A stretch of 64,000 nt of DNA from Myoxocephalus aenaeus (GCA_038501785.1 JBAMJR010000025.1:6320001-6384000), one strand, 5' to 3'. Numbered from the stretch's first letter, positions 21,553-32,422 are shown. Notes: generated by a model from the letters alone, not told the origin. Made by a program: numbers and translations.

Positions 21553-21939
21553 ACAATTTCAAACACCCTTGCACATATTTTTTCTTATCAAAATACACAT
21601 GCCACTTTTATTTTTAAATATATACTTTTTCTAAAGTACTGTTATCTGTTTATTGTTTACCATTATGTATCTATTATATACACCTATATGTTGTTTTTAT
21701 TATATTTGTTATTGTTTTATTCTATGTTTATTGTTATGTACCTTTCACCAAGTACGTATGTGTAACATACTTGGCCAATAAATTATTCTAATTCTGTATT
21801 CATAGATACAGCTATATGTGTAGACGTTTAAATACAGCAGTCATGTCCTAGGTCTATGTCAGAAGGGTAACGATGCATAGTCATTCATCATGGCACAATG
21901 AGGTGCTGTAGCAACAAGACTTGACAGTCATGTATGTGT
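21553..21939. other. LINE 3' UTR and short spacer
   Basis: The AT-rich 3' UTR runs to about 21806; the remaining ~130 bp are unassigned. Confidence 0.5.
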
Positions 21940-22725
21940 GTTTGGATGGCTTTTCTCCCATCAACCTCAACCAATTGTCTTCAACGGTTTCTACTTCTAA
22001 ACCTTCTACCTGTCTCCTCAACCCCATCCCGACGAGGCTGCTTAAAGAAGTTTTACCTTTAATTAGTACCTCTCCACTAGATATTATCAATGTGTCTTTA
22101 CTAACATGTACCACAGTCCTTCAACGTATTACTTTTAGTTAGTATCTCTCTACTAGATAGTATCAATGGGTCTTTACTAATAGGTCATGTCCCACAGTCT
22201 TTCAAAGTAGCTGTAATTAAACCTCTTAAGAAGCCCACTCTCGATCCAGAGGTGTTGGCTAACTACAGACCTGTCTCTAACCTTCCCTTCCTCTCTAAGA
22301 TCCTTGAGAAAGTAGTCGCAAATCAGTTGTGTGACTTTCTACATAACAATATTGTATTTGAGGACTTTCAGTCAGGATTTAGAAAGCATCATAGCACAGA
22401 GACAGCACTGGTGACAATTACTAATGACCTTCTAGTTGCATCAGATAAAGGATTTAAAGTTTCCATGAATCGTGGCTATGTCTGGAACCAGTCCTGCCTC
22501 CTGGGCCCTACCTCCTGCCATGGCGGCCCTGCTGATGCCCCTTCTCTCTATCTCCTTCTGCTGACATTTCTATTTTTGGCGAGAATTTTTCCTGATCCGA
22601 TGTGAGGTCCCAGGACAGGGATGTCGTATGTGTACAAATTGTAAAGCCCTCCGAGGCAAATTTTAAATTTTTGATTTTGGGCTACACAAATTAAACTGAA
22701 TTTAATTGAATTGAAATAAAACTCC
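21940..22725 (+). mobile_element. L2 LINE, internally deleted, plus strand
   Basis: Begins inside ORF2 (SPINLNQLSSTVSTSK) and runs through RT fingers to NDLLVASDKG (22450), then jumps to the L2 3' end: a segment matching the complement of 31500-31610 (CTCCGAGGC, ATCCGATGTGAGG) and finishing AATTTAATTGAATTGAA. The 5' end is truncated and most of RT plus the C-terminal domain is deleted. It also carries an imperfect tandem duplication of about 77 bp (22060-22210). It covers an ORF2 segment missing from the longer copy at 33.7 kb. Confidence 0.85.
21950..22455 (+). pseudogene. L2 ORF2 RT-finger fragment
   Basis: Two frames: SSTVSTSKPSTCLLNPIPTR, LLKEVLPLISTSPLDIINVS to a stop at 22140, then ANYRPVSNLPFLSKILEKVV, DFQSGFRKHHSTETALVTIT. 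These are the RT region before motif A in L2 ORF2. Catalytic residues are absent. Confidence 0.85.
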
Positions 22726-23289
22726 ATTGCTATCCACAAACTAATAAAACATCAATGAGCCTCATTGGGTGAAATGTTCCTTCATTTAAATGAACAGCTC
22801 AGTAGTAGTATGTTTAATCAATACCACATCATTATTATTATCATTGTCCTCCTTCCTCACTGCAGCACCAAATGTTGATTAATCCAGTGGTGAAAATAGT
22901 CTTAGCAAATTAACAAATTCACTATTGCTCCTGGTTTGACATTTGCTAAAACTACACTGGCTAGTTCTGTAAGGAAATGACTGACCTCTTTCAAAAACTG
23001 AAACTATATATCTAGTCACAGAACTTGTTGGATTTGGACTGCATGCAACACACAATTAGAGAATAGGAAAGTATTGAAAATCTCTTGGGAAATTTGTTGA
23101 CAATGAGGAAAATACTGCAGGACGGGTTAGTTGGGATGGTTGAATGTTATTTCGGCATACGTTAATTACCTTCAGATTCATCTCACATTTTAAGTTCATA
23201 TCATTGGCATATATCAAGTTATTCTCAAAAAGGAAGATGGAGATTCTAGCTGAAGGACACTAGGCGGCCTAAACTATCGATGCTAATTC
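22726..23289. other. AT-rich DNA, nothing recognised
   Basis: No ORF, inverted repeat or tandem repeat of note. Confidence 0.4.
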
Positions 23290-23299
23290 ATAAGCACTT

Positions 23300-23605
23300 G
23301 TTAAATGGACTGTACTTGTACAGATCTTTTCAACCACTCAAAGCGCTTTAACATTACTTATCATAATTCACCCATTCACACACTGATGGGAGGAGCTACC
23401 ATGCAACGTACCACCGGTCCATCAGGAGTAACTAACATTCATACACTGATGGGAGGAGCTATCATGCAAGGTACCACCTGCCAATCAGGACTAATTACAT
23501 TCATACACCGCAGGCACAGCTACTGGAGCAATTTAGGGTCACAACAAGGACCAAGGAAACATCAACATGGGCTAGCCAGGGATCGAACCGCGCACACGCC
23601 ACGGT
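23300..23605 (-). mobile_element. tRNA-SINE, minus strand, with internal duplication
   Basis: The reverse complement starts with a B-box-like GGTTCGATCCC (plus GGGATCGAACC, 23579-23589) and ends in the tail GTACAAGTACAGTCCATTTA. The body phrase ACACTGATGGGAGGAGCTA occurs twice (23380 and 23444) with a duplicated CCACCGGTCCATCAGGAGTA / CCACCTGCCAATCAGGACTA segment: a tandem duplication of about 64 bp. The A box is degenerate. Confidence 0.8.
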
Positions 23606-23913
23606 TTGCATTTCAGCAACAGTCCTCCCTAACCCTTCTCAGCAATCACTTAACATCGTCAACTGATTTGGGGAATGTGCTGCCCGTCAATAACCAGAGA
23701 GACGAGTCATTCACTTTTATGAAGGCTCAACTGTACAGTACACAGGAGCTAGAGGTTACAAAGCATTTGCCTGAGTGTGTGTTGATGCATGCAGGCACAT
23801 ATGGCACATTATTATTGCATGGATGTGTTTCCATGGAAAAGGGCCAGTGTTTATACTATATACAGCAAGCCCTTTTATGCCATTGTGTTGCCCGAACGGC
23901 ATCCTAACACACA

Positions 23914-23916
<3 letters not shown>

Positions 23917-23947
<31 letters not shown>
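23917..23947. repeat. (GT)n microsatellite
   Basis: About 15 GT units ending in GCGTGCGC. Confidence 0.9.
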
Positions 23948-23950
<3 letters not shown>

Positions 23951-24997
23951 CGCTTTTAGGTGTGACTGAGGTTATTCAATTAATGTAACTTTGATCATTT
24001 GATGAATGAGTGGTAATGTAAGGCATTGTGATGTGACATCAAAAGATTGGCATAATGTACATATAATAAGTATGGAGTGTAATCAAATCATATATCAAAT
24101 CTCACATACATGGAGATGCCATTGTATCGTAACGCATACTCGTTCTCTCTCCTCTAGGTCAGTGTGTGAATTAATTCATTAGTCTACCTCTTTCTGTCGG
24201 TCATCAGTGAGATTGCCAACGGTCTGATGAGGGCTTTATATACATGCAGGGTGAATAATTCATACTTATCTGGCTACAAGCTGCACCCACCGGGTCGTGA
24301 AAGTCACTTTATGTCGCAGTAATTGGCAGGGTGATCCACCGCATGGTGATTGAGCAGCTCGTCAGAGCAAAAGACATCTCTAGGAAAACTGATGCAGGCA
24401 GCGGTGGAGCACAGTTAAATACATGCTGTTACATTCTCATATACAGTAATATACTGTTAATTTGCTGCTGCAGGGAACTCTTCTTCTCTCACTATTTATT
24501 TTGTTACATTGCTTGTCCATAAATGGCTTGCTGCTATGTGCTCGTCTGTGATACATTTCAACACTAAATGTACTTAAATATAATCAATAAAGACGTTTAC
24601 CTCTATTCCATTTTTTTAACAACAAATATACACATGTATTAATAATGTAATGTTGGAAACCTTTTCTCTGGATAAGGTGAATGCCTAAAAGCTGATGTAA
24701 TGGACTGCAACAGGAACTCTAACTAACATGAGTGCACGTAGCTGTGTTTCACTGTTATGCATTACATCAGACATCTCTTCTGATTCTGAACAAATATATG
24801 AACTATTATTTGTTATTTTAAATGTTAAAACATTGATTTTAACATTTAAAATGTTGTTTAAATGGAAATGATGGTTTGTGTGTTTCTCATTGTGACCAAT
24901 GTGTCCCAATGGTAAGAGCAGTCTCCAGCCTGGTGATTATGGAACTGTCCTCACACAATGTGTGTAATTTACAGGAATCATGTGCACAACAGGGAGG

Positions 24998-24998
<1 letters not shown>
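23948..24998. other. AT-rich DNA with one palindrome
   Basis: Apart from the inverted repeat at 24816-24851, no feature is supported. Confidence 0.4.
24816..24851. repeat. Perfect 15-bp inverted repeat, 6-nt loop
   Basis: TTTTAAATGTTAAAA, loop CATTGA, TTTTAACATTTAAAA. It is AT-only apart from one G/C pair per arm and could be chance or a small cruciform. Confidence 0.9.

Positions 24999-24999
<1 letters not shown>

Positions 25000-25048
<49 letters not shown>
25000..25048. repeat. (CA)n microsatellite
   Basis: About 24 CA units; a shorter CA run follows at 25170-25183. Confidence 0.95.
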
Positions 25049-25049
<1 letters not shown>

Positions 25050-26547
25050 ACAATAAAAACGGTGGTCAGGAGCAGCAAGCCAAGCTGTCAGTAGGAAGAT
25101 GCCACATGCTAGTTAGAGAGCAGTCAATCGGCAAGCATCACATAGCTGACTTGTAGACACCCTCCCACGCACACACACACACACGCTGTGTGCTGTATGC
25201 ACAACATGACTGACATTCGGTGACAGTTCCTTTCTTGCCAGGATCAAGGGAAATAAAACCTACACACAATTCAAATCCCTCTCGGAGCTGCTTGGGGCCG
25301 ACATTCTGCGAACAAGTAGAATCCTGTCTTGGTGTCTACACGTGAACTGAATTAGTTTGTAGGATTTGTTTTTACAAAATACCAAATAGTTGTAATACAG
25401 TAAGGAGTCTCATCCTGCTGAGTTTGGTTATTGAGGAACACATTTGCATGTCAATCTTAAAATTTGAAATACAATTTATTATGTTTTATAAAAGTTGAAA
25501 AAGCTCCTGTGACATCGCACTCCGCTCAGCTACTCACTCAATTCTTGGATGTCTTTGTGTTCATGGTTGCTTCATTTGATTCCATACACACTCAACAATT
25601 AGGCTGAAGGCTTTGACTTTCTCCCTCTGGAAAGAAAACAGGATAATTGACCGATTACACACATGTAGGCCATACTCTGTGATCTTCTTTTGATAACTAA
25701 TGTAAGAACTAATGTCATATTTTGTTCACCTTCATTGACTGGTCTGATTTATTACCAATATACAGTACCCAATATTATTGTGCAACCAGTCTGATTACTC
25801 TGCAATAACATCATTTTAGGATAATTTTTTCTTTTGCTTAAATTATCTAAACGTCGCTCAACTCTGATTTGATCATTGATGGGAAAGGGGTGGGTCATAG
25901 GATTGTTACAATTAACATGTAAGGTACAACACACTAGTTTGCTAGTCTATATATCGATATATCTGTATATATATCTATATATCGATATATATATATAAAT
26001 ATTATTATGTGAAGCACTATGTTTGTATGAAAAATAGTATACAAATAAAGAGAGACATACATATGCACATAATATACTGTCTATCTTTATGACAACATGA
26101 AATGTTATGAATGTTCTCATTGATATCGGCTGATAATTAGCCGTCAGCATAAAATAATGTCATAATTATAGCAGGTGAAATGGATCTAGCTACATTACAA
26201 ATGAAAACGTAAGTAACATCGAGGGGCGGTACAAATGATAGTGGGCAGAAAGTTTGATCATCATAAATAACTCCAACTTGTGTTTATAAACCAGATGTAG
26301 GAACAGTTACACAAGTCCTGTCATGGTTTGAGGTTATTCCAGCTGTGTTTCACACATTTTACGTCAAGGTGCCCAAAAGACACAAAATATTATAACATCA
26401 TGAAATATCTTATTTCGAAAAGCTTGAGGGTGACACGACTTGAATATAAATGAATAAATGAGACAGTTTTATGAGACAGTTTATTAGTGAAAGGCTGCAT
26501 TTGGAGTGTGTCCGTGCAGAGGCTTGTTTCAATGTGTCCCGCTCTTA
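25049..26547. other. AT-rich DNA; AT-repeat and LINE-tail-like patches
   Basis: Positions 25950-25997 are an impure (AT)n tract with ATATATCGATATAT palindromes. Positions 26003-26060 (GTGAAGCACT, GTATACAAATAAAG) resemble the tail of fish LINEs and recur at 41071-41121. No genes were seen. Confidence 0.45.
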
Positions 26548-26551
26548 TTAA

Positions 26552-27122
26552 TCCTAGAACACTAATGTTAAAAATAGTAACACTATCACTAACGTCGGGT
26601 ATATTTATTTCAACCGATTTAATGGACCTGATCAAATATACTTCTCATAAAAATATATTAAAATACAACTATACAAGGCAAATTGAAGTACACTTCTTTT
26701 ATTTTACCCTGTAGAACTTCGCATAAAACGAAAAATAGGGTATCATGGGGGACCCTAAAAAAAGACTCAAAATCGGGTGAAAAATTAGGGAATCGTCAAT
26801 AAAACATGATTAAAAATATAAATAATGGAGATATGAACTTGTTCTTTGGTCCACCCGTTCCTGGGACATGTGAGCTTTGTCCTGTGAAGGAAAAGTCTCC
26901 TTTCAATGTTAAAACCCATCCAAAATGTGTACACACTCTATCACTAACGACAGGTGAAAATCACCAGGGATTTGGAGCAGAGAGACACGCCCACCTTCAA
27001 TAACGCCTGTAAGGAGCATGAAGCTACACAAGGACCCACACAACTCAGACAAAAGCAACACAATGAAAATTACGTAACCATAATCGCATGGGTAAAAATC
27101 ACCCGACGTTAGTGTTCTAGGG
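26552..27122. mobile_element. 571-bp piggyBac-like MITE (second family)
   Basis: The ends TCCTAGAACACTAA and, inverted, CCCTAGAACACTAA are flanked by TTAA (26548-26551) and TTGA (27123-27126), a TTAA with one mutation. Subterminal motif CACTAACGTCGGGT is shared by both ends (26586-26601; 27101-27113 inverted), plus a third related CACTAACGACAGGTG at 26942. The 5' side carries a 27-bp insertion-like duplication. No transposase; unrelated by sequence to the copy A-D family. Confidence 0.8.
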
Positions 27123-27235
27123 TTGAACACTTTGGTCTGGAGCGTTTCCATGGTGCATTCTCTCTGTCACTCTCTACCACGGATTATGTTTGGACAGGTT
27201 AATTGGTCGAGATTGATTTTTTACTCTCTAGGGCA

Positions 27236-27435
27236 GCGGTCCCCAACCACCAGTCCGTGGGTCCCTTGGTACCGGGCCGTACAGAAAGAATGAATGAAAA
27301 ACATGTTGATTGATTGTCAAGGTCGGAAAGATGTTTTATTTTGAAAAATGACCGGATACATCTGTCTGTGCGTCTGAGCCTCTTGACATGTCAAGAGGCT
27401 CAGACATAACATTTGAAAATACGTTTAAACTCTGC
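27236..27435 (+). mobile_element. hAT 5' end fragment
   Basis: CAGCGGTCCCCAACCACC followed by AGTCCGTGG and ACCGGGCCGTA is a classic hAT (Charlie-like) terminal pattern. The element runs to about 27435 and is cut by a minisatellite. A perfect 34-bp palindrome lies within. The other terminus was not found. Confidence 0.6.
27372..27405. repeat. Perfect 34-bp palindrome without spacer
   Basis: GTCTGAGCCTCTTGACA followed directly by its exact reverse complement TGTCAAGAGGCTCAGAC. Confidence 0.97.
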
Positions 27436-27439
27436 CGGT

Positions 27440-27771
27440 GTAGACTGGACTAAAGGTTTAAGTAATGGAGTAGACTGGACTAAAGGGTTAAGTTATGGAG
27501 TAGACTGGACTAAAGGTTTAAGTTAAGGAGTAGACTGGACTAAAGGTTTAAGTTACGGAGTAGACTGGACTAAAGGTTTAAGTTAAGGAGTAGACTGGAC
27601 TAAAGGTTTAAGTTAAGGAGTAGACTTGGCTAAAGGTTTAAGTTAAGGAGTAGACTGGACTAAAGGTTTAAGTTACGGAGTAGACTGGACTAAAGGTTTA
27701 AGTTAAGGAGTAGACTGGACTAAAGGTTTAAGTAACGGAGTAGACTGGATATAAAGGTTTAAGTTACGGAG
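27440..27771. repeat. 30-bp minisatellite, about 11 copies
   Basis: Unit GTAGACTGGACTAAAGG plus TTTAAGTTA(A/C)GGA. Copies differ by one or two bases, with one 31-bp unit (27749-27779 region, GGATATAAAGG). Alternating AAGGA/ACGGA variants suggest higher-order duplication. It ends where a Harbinger-type element begins. Confidence 0.97.
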
Positions 27772-27774
27772 TAA

Positions 27775-28594
27775 TGCTGTGTTCACACCGGACGTGGCGC
27801 GAATTTGATGCGCGACCAGATTACATGCAAAGTCAATGCACAGACACGCTGCGGCGTGATAGACGCGTTTGAGGCAGTGCGAATAGCGCGTTTGACGTGG
27901 GGCGAACAGAGCGAAGGACGCGGCGCAAATTCGCGTGAGTTGAATTATCTCAAGTCCGGCAGAGAAATCACGTGACGCAAAGTTGCATCAGCCAATCAGC
28001 GTTGAGAATCAGCGTTGAGAAGCTCCGCCCGTCACCACCGCCGTCTTGCCGTTCCTGAATGAAATTGCTGCTGCTCCGCCAGAACCAGCGCTGGCAGCGG
28101 CCGTCATTGAGACCCTTTTGTGGGACTACGGATAATATTATGAACCCAGACACCATGGAGGTTGATGTTCCGACGTATGTGGAATTTACACAACAAGTAT
28201 AAAGCAGAACTGGTAGTTATTTCAATGGTGGATGAAGGAATCGGTATCCGTTTTACGGAGAAGCCAGACGCAGTTCCTGGAGGAGTCGGTGAAATTCACC
28301 GAGCTGTGTGCGGCTACGGATGTTGTTATGAACCCAAACACAAGGGCGTTTCATGTTCCGACATGTTTGGGACTTCAACAACAAGTATAAAGCAGAACTA
28401 GTGGTTATTTATTCCATGGTTGATAGCGGAAATGAAAGCTCCTTTCACAGAGACAAGCAACGGAAATAAGCTAAGATCACTTCACGGCGCGATTTTTCGC
28501 GTTTGGTGTGAACACCCTCGTTTCACTCGCGCAAGTAAACTGCCGCGGTGAATGCGGGGCGAATTATTGCGCCGCGTCTGGTGTGAACACGGCA
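27775..28594. mobile_element. 820-bp Harbinger-type element
   Basis: The ends TGCTGTGTTCACACCGGACG and, inverted, TGCCGTGTTCACACCAGACG match at 18 of 20 positions and are flanked by TAA (27772-27774, 28595-28597), the usual 3-bp duplication type of PIF/Harbinger. CpG-rich termini. The centre holds two related ~100-bp segments (28130-28230 and 28318-28420) with TATGAACCCA, GTTCCGACAT/GT and CAACAAGTATAAAGCAGAAC, so an internal duplication arose. No intact ORF; short frames around 28162-28401 are not recognisable. Confidence 0.85.
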
Positions 28595-28637
28595 TAAGTC
28601 AGTATCAGCTAAACTGAAATCAAACTTAATATTTATG

Positions 28638-28885
28638 GAGTGATCGTGGCGCAGTGGTGAGCAGGGTCGTCCTCCAATCAGAGGATCGCCGGTTCAATCC
28701 CCGCTAGCCTATGTCGATGTGTCCTTGAGCAAGACCCGTAGCTGCACCTACGGTGTATGAATGATAGATAGTCCTGATGTGGCACCTTGCATGGTAGCTC
28801 CACTCATCAGTGGGTGAATGATTCCTATGTAAAGCGTCTTTGAGTATTCAGAAAAGCGCTACATAAAATCTAAGTATTATATTTC
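28638..28885 (+). mobile_element. Complete tRNA-derived SINE
   Basis: The tRNA-like head has an A box TGGCGCAGTGG (28647-28657) and B box GGTTCAATCCC (28691-28701) with 33 nt between them, both near consensus for RNA polymerase III. The body follows (GTCCTTGAGCAAGACCC, CACCTACGGTGTATGAATG, TAGCTCCACTCATCAGTGG) and the tail AGAAAAGCGCTACATAAAATC. It is the reference copy here for the family at 3226, 4618, 4988, 23300 and 59786. Confidence 0.9.
28647..28701 (+). promoter_or_regulatory. Internal RNA polymerase III promoter (A and B boxes)
   Basis: A box 28647-28657 and B box 28691-28701 of the SINE head. Consensus match is seen directly; transcription is inferred. Confidence 0.7.
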
Positions 28886-29671
28886 TGAGGTTTGATTTTG
28901 CTCTACTTTGTTGCTGTCAGCCATGTATGTTTTTCCAGAGACGGCCATCACAACACTAGTCCAGTCCTCCTGGCAGACGCTACTAGCCTCCGTCTGCCTG
29001 CTGGCACGATGCCCTGGTGGCCTTACCCAAGGAACAGATGCACGAGGCTCCTCTCTTCCTGATGGGGTGTTATCACACCTTCCACCTCACTTACCCCAAA
29101 TGTGTTGCTACTCTGACATTTGTCATCCAGACTGAAGTACTCGAAGGGCAGTTTCCTTTAGCATGACCTAACTCATCCTAACAAGAAAGTAATAGCTGAA
29201 TGGGGAGAATACTCTACAACTTAGTGTCAGATCATTTTAGTTTTATCTTTCATCATTAACTTTTTCTAATATTTGTTAAGTGAGGATGGATGCATTTGGA
29301 CTGCTTTGTTGTGATTAGGTTACTAGGATTAAATAAATTGTTGAAATTAGTCTTTCTGATCTAATTGCAAGTTTCTTAGTGATATAATGATCGTTGTATA
29401 GCCTGATTGTATCAAATAAAAATCACTTACCGTGCCGGCAGCCATATTTGCTTGCTTGTTTTTTCATCTGCAACAGTCTTTTTATGCAGCGAGCATTGCT
29501 TATATTTGCTTGGATTGTATTACATTGTGTATTTGGGTATTGAGGATGATACGGCTCATCAAAGCACATACAGAGAAATGGTCCTGATTGCTGCTTTCAA
29601 TGTCATATTGGCAACCTTTTATTCCCGGTCTCAGTGTCAGCGTGGGTTCTCCGGCTTCCTCCCTCAGGCCA

Positions 29672-29722
<51 letters not shown>

Positions 29723-31477
29723 ATATGCAGTACCTTTCCACACTGAAGGATATTGATGATGAAAATATTTTTCTTGTGGTTTTGCAGATACAGTGCATTA
29801 ATTATTAACAGTCGCATTATTTATATTCATTCCTATCTAAACTTTCCCTTACTTGTTTTTGTATGGTGCATAAGAGTGAGCCACATCTGATCCAGTAATC
29901 ACTTCTAACTCCAGATAACTGTGGAGATGACCAGTGGAGATGACCAGTGGATGATTATTACCTGTGTAAATGAGTGTGTGTTCATTAGATCTGTAAATTA
30001 GCATAATTGACGCCCCAAGAAGACCAGATAAGGCGACGCGTCCTGCCTCATATGTCCGGAAGTGTTAAGAAAAATAATGAAAGAATAAAAATAACTCACA
30101 AGTTCAGATATTTCAATCTTGCTATTAGTTAAACACTGTCAGCACCAGAATTAAGCCACATGCTAAAGCCAAGGAATGGCAAAAAATAACGAGTGCTGTT
30201 AATGCCGGGTCACCTGCGGGTCACACTGTCACTGAACTAAAGAAGAAATGCTTCAGTATGAAAATGCTTTTAAAAGAGTAAGACGATCGATGGCGGGAGG
30301 GGGGTCGAGGATAAGTCTCCATCACCAAGATGGATTAATGAATACGCGGGTGATGATGTCGGGTGATGCAACGGAGGATGTTCCCCTGGACGAAGAACCA
30401 TCCATCTGTCTCGACATCAGGCCGCTGAGGTAGTTAACCGCGCTGCGCCTGGTTACACTTTCACTGGCCGTAATATATACAGACATGTCGTGCATCATTA
30501 AAGTCGTTCTGCAGCTTCAGATGTTCACATTGATATTGTCGTGTTATGCATAGCATCAATATCTAATTTAGAATTATGTTACGATTCAAATTGCAGAATC
30601 AAATTCATGAAGTAGGATTTTTCTAACGCAAAATTGCTTCAAATGAATGAAACATACAACCCATGAGTAAAAACACTTTGGTGTGGATAATAGCAGACTA
30701 ACAGCACGACTCCTACGACAGGCTGAACCACTCTGTGTTCGGACACAAGCGAAAATGAGAGAAACAAGAAAATTGCTGGTTATATCTTCCATTTTCTCCT
30801 CCATGTACAAATTGCAGAGCTGCGAATTGTCACGTATTGACTGAGACTCAATCAGTCCATTTTTATAACTGATAACTATATCCATAACTTGATACGTAAC
30901 ATTATGATCCATATGATCAAGGATATTCAAACATGTAACAACCTCAGCTGCTGCTGTAAAAGATAAAGAAAATATGCCTCGTCAGGTGTGCCTCCTCGTC
31001 AGGTGTGCCTCCAGGTGCATTTGGAGCGTGCCAAACACACTCTTGGTCATATCATGGCCAGGTTCCCTCGGAGCACCTGAAAGTTGGTGGGATCAGAAAG
31101 AACGGTCCCGAGGGAGTTACAAACTGAGAGAAGCTTGAAGTGATTCACAATCCTTCGTGGAGCTTTGTGAACTGTTTTAAACGTGTCCATCTCCAACACG
31201 CTACTCAATGTGCAGAAGCTGTGGAAAACAATGTGGTTTCAACTTTTTCTGAACTCATTGTGAACCAGCAGCACGGCCACCGGACGCGGGAGGACCTCTC
31301 CATCATGCAGGGCTGGACTGAGATCAAATCACTGAGCAACACATCGCATGTCCGTTTTTCAGGGAGAGAAAAGGTGGAACATTGCACCCAACGTTTTTTA
31401 AATTGAATGTCGGCATATGAACGAAAGAAGATTCAAACTAACTCTCTGGGTAAAGGCCCACAGACAGATAGTGAGAC
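28886..31477. other. No gene recognised; one (GT)n tract
   Basis: The (GT)n tract is at 29673-29720. Short ORFs at 30248-30433 and 31140-31406 have no motif I know. A direct repeat of CTCGTCAGGTGTGCCTCC occurs twice at 30978-31013. The rest is unremarkable. Confidence 0.4.
29673..29720. repeat. (GT)n microsatellite
   Basis: About 23 GT units between GGCCAAA and CATATG. Confidence 0.97.
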
Positions 31478-31838
31478 ATTCAATTCAATTCAGTTTATTT
31501 TATATAGCCCAACATCACAAATACAAGTTTGCCTCGGAGGGCTTTACAATCTATACACATAACATCCCTGTCCCGGGACCTCACATCGGATCAGGAAAAA
31601 CTCCCCTAAAAAGATAGTAAAAACCCTTTCACAGGGAAAAAAGGGAAGAAACCTGAGGGAGAGCCCCTCTCCCCGGATGGACAGAAACAATAGATGTCAT
31701 GTGGCCAGAATGAATAGCGTAGTTACAGTACATTCAATGAATATGACAGAAATTATTCATATAATGAGTAGTAGGCATGGTCCATGATCCAGATAATCCA
31801 CGATCCATGAAGCAAAAGTCGGTAGAGAGGAGGGGGGG

Positions 31839-32110
31839 CATCAGCAGGGCCATGGCAGCAGGCAGGACCGGTTCCAGGCCGGTTCCATCAGCAGGGCCAT
31901 GGAAGCAGGCAGGACCGGTTCCAGGCCGGCTCCATCAGCAGGGCCATGGCAGCAGGCAGGACCGGTTCCAGGCCGGCTCCATCAGCAGGGCCATGGAAGC
32001 AGGCAGGACCGGTTCCAGGCCGGCTCCATCAGCAGGGCCATGGCAGCAGGCAGGACCGGTTCCAGGCCGGCTCCATCAGCAGGGCCATGGAAGCAGGCAA
32101 GACCGGTTCC
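31839..32110. repeat. 47-bp minisatellite in L2 3' region
   Basis: About 5.7 units of CATCAGCAGGGCCATGG(C/A)AG plus CAGGCAGGACCGGTTCC and AGGCCGG(C/T)TC. Copies alternate between GGCAGC and GGAAGC versions, indicating duplication of a two-unit block. A variant array with CAGCCATGAATCCATGG follows to 32185. The period is not a multiple of three, so it is non-coding. Confidence 0.95.
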
Positions 32111-32185
32111 AGGCAGCCATGAATCCATGGCAGGGGGCAGGACCGGGGGCAGGACCGGTTCCAGGCAGCCATGAATCCATGGAAA

Positions 32186-32422
32186 AAGAAAGTAGAGGTA
32201 GTAATGTGCATTGAAGAGACAATAGTTTATCCAGACGGAGAGAAAGAAGGTGGAGGAGTGAAAGAGAGGAGGAGTGAAAAGAGGAAGAGAAGCGAAAGAG
32301 GAAGAGAAGAGGAGCTCAGTGTATCCTAAGATGTCCCCGAGCAGTCTAGGCCTATAGCAGCATATCTAGGGGCTGGACCAGGGCAAACCTGAGCCAGCCC
32401 TAACTATAAGCCTGAAACAGCC
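32186..32422 (-). other. L2 3' UTR
   Basis: GA-rich DNA (GAGAGGAGGAGTG-type near 32250-32310) between the ORF2 stop and the minisatellite; part of the LINE 3' region. Confidence 0.6.

Larger units (their letters stand above)
20940..21806 (+). mobile_element. Rex/CR1-like LINE, 3' piece
   Basis: Resumes the LINE of 17860-18124. It encodes the ORF2 C-terminus, then a 48-bp minisatellite, then a 3' UTR with ACATACTTGGCCAATAAATT and a short ATTCTAATTCTG tail, the typical end of Rex/CR1-like fish LINEs. The first ~100 bp hold three imperfect copies of a CATCATTGAGTTCATCCTCT phrase. Confidence 0.75.

Noticed and set aside
23305..23907. 200-codon plus-strand frame
   Set aside because: It runs through a minus-oriented SINE and into unique DNA; no domain, no coding bias.
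27440..27771. 30-bp direct repeats considered as a CRISPR array
   Set aside because: Units are contiguous without unique spacers and the DNA is eukaryotic; it is a minisatellite.
28638..28706. tRNA gene
   Set aside because: A and B boxes are good, but the acceptor stem does not pair and the sequence continues into the SINE body shared by five other copies.
30248..30433. 61-codon frame (RRSMAGGGSRISLHHQ)
   Set aside because: Short, no motif, no supporting splice structure; could be chance in a locally GC-rich patch.
31777..32214. Open frames of 91 and 145 codons over the 47-bp minisatellite
   Set aside because: The same repeat is read in successive frames because the period is not a multiple of three; a by-product of the array.
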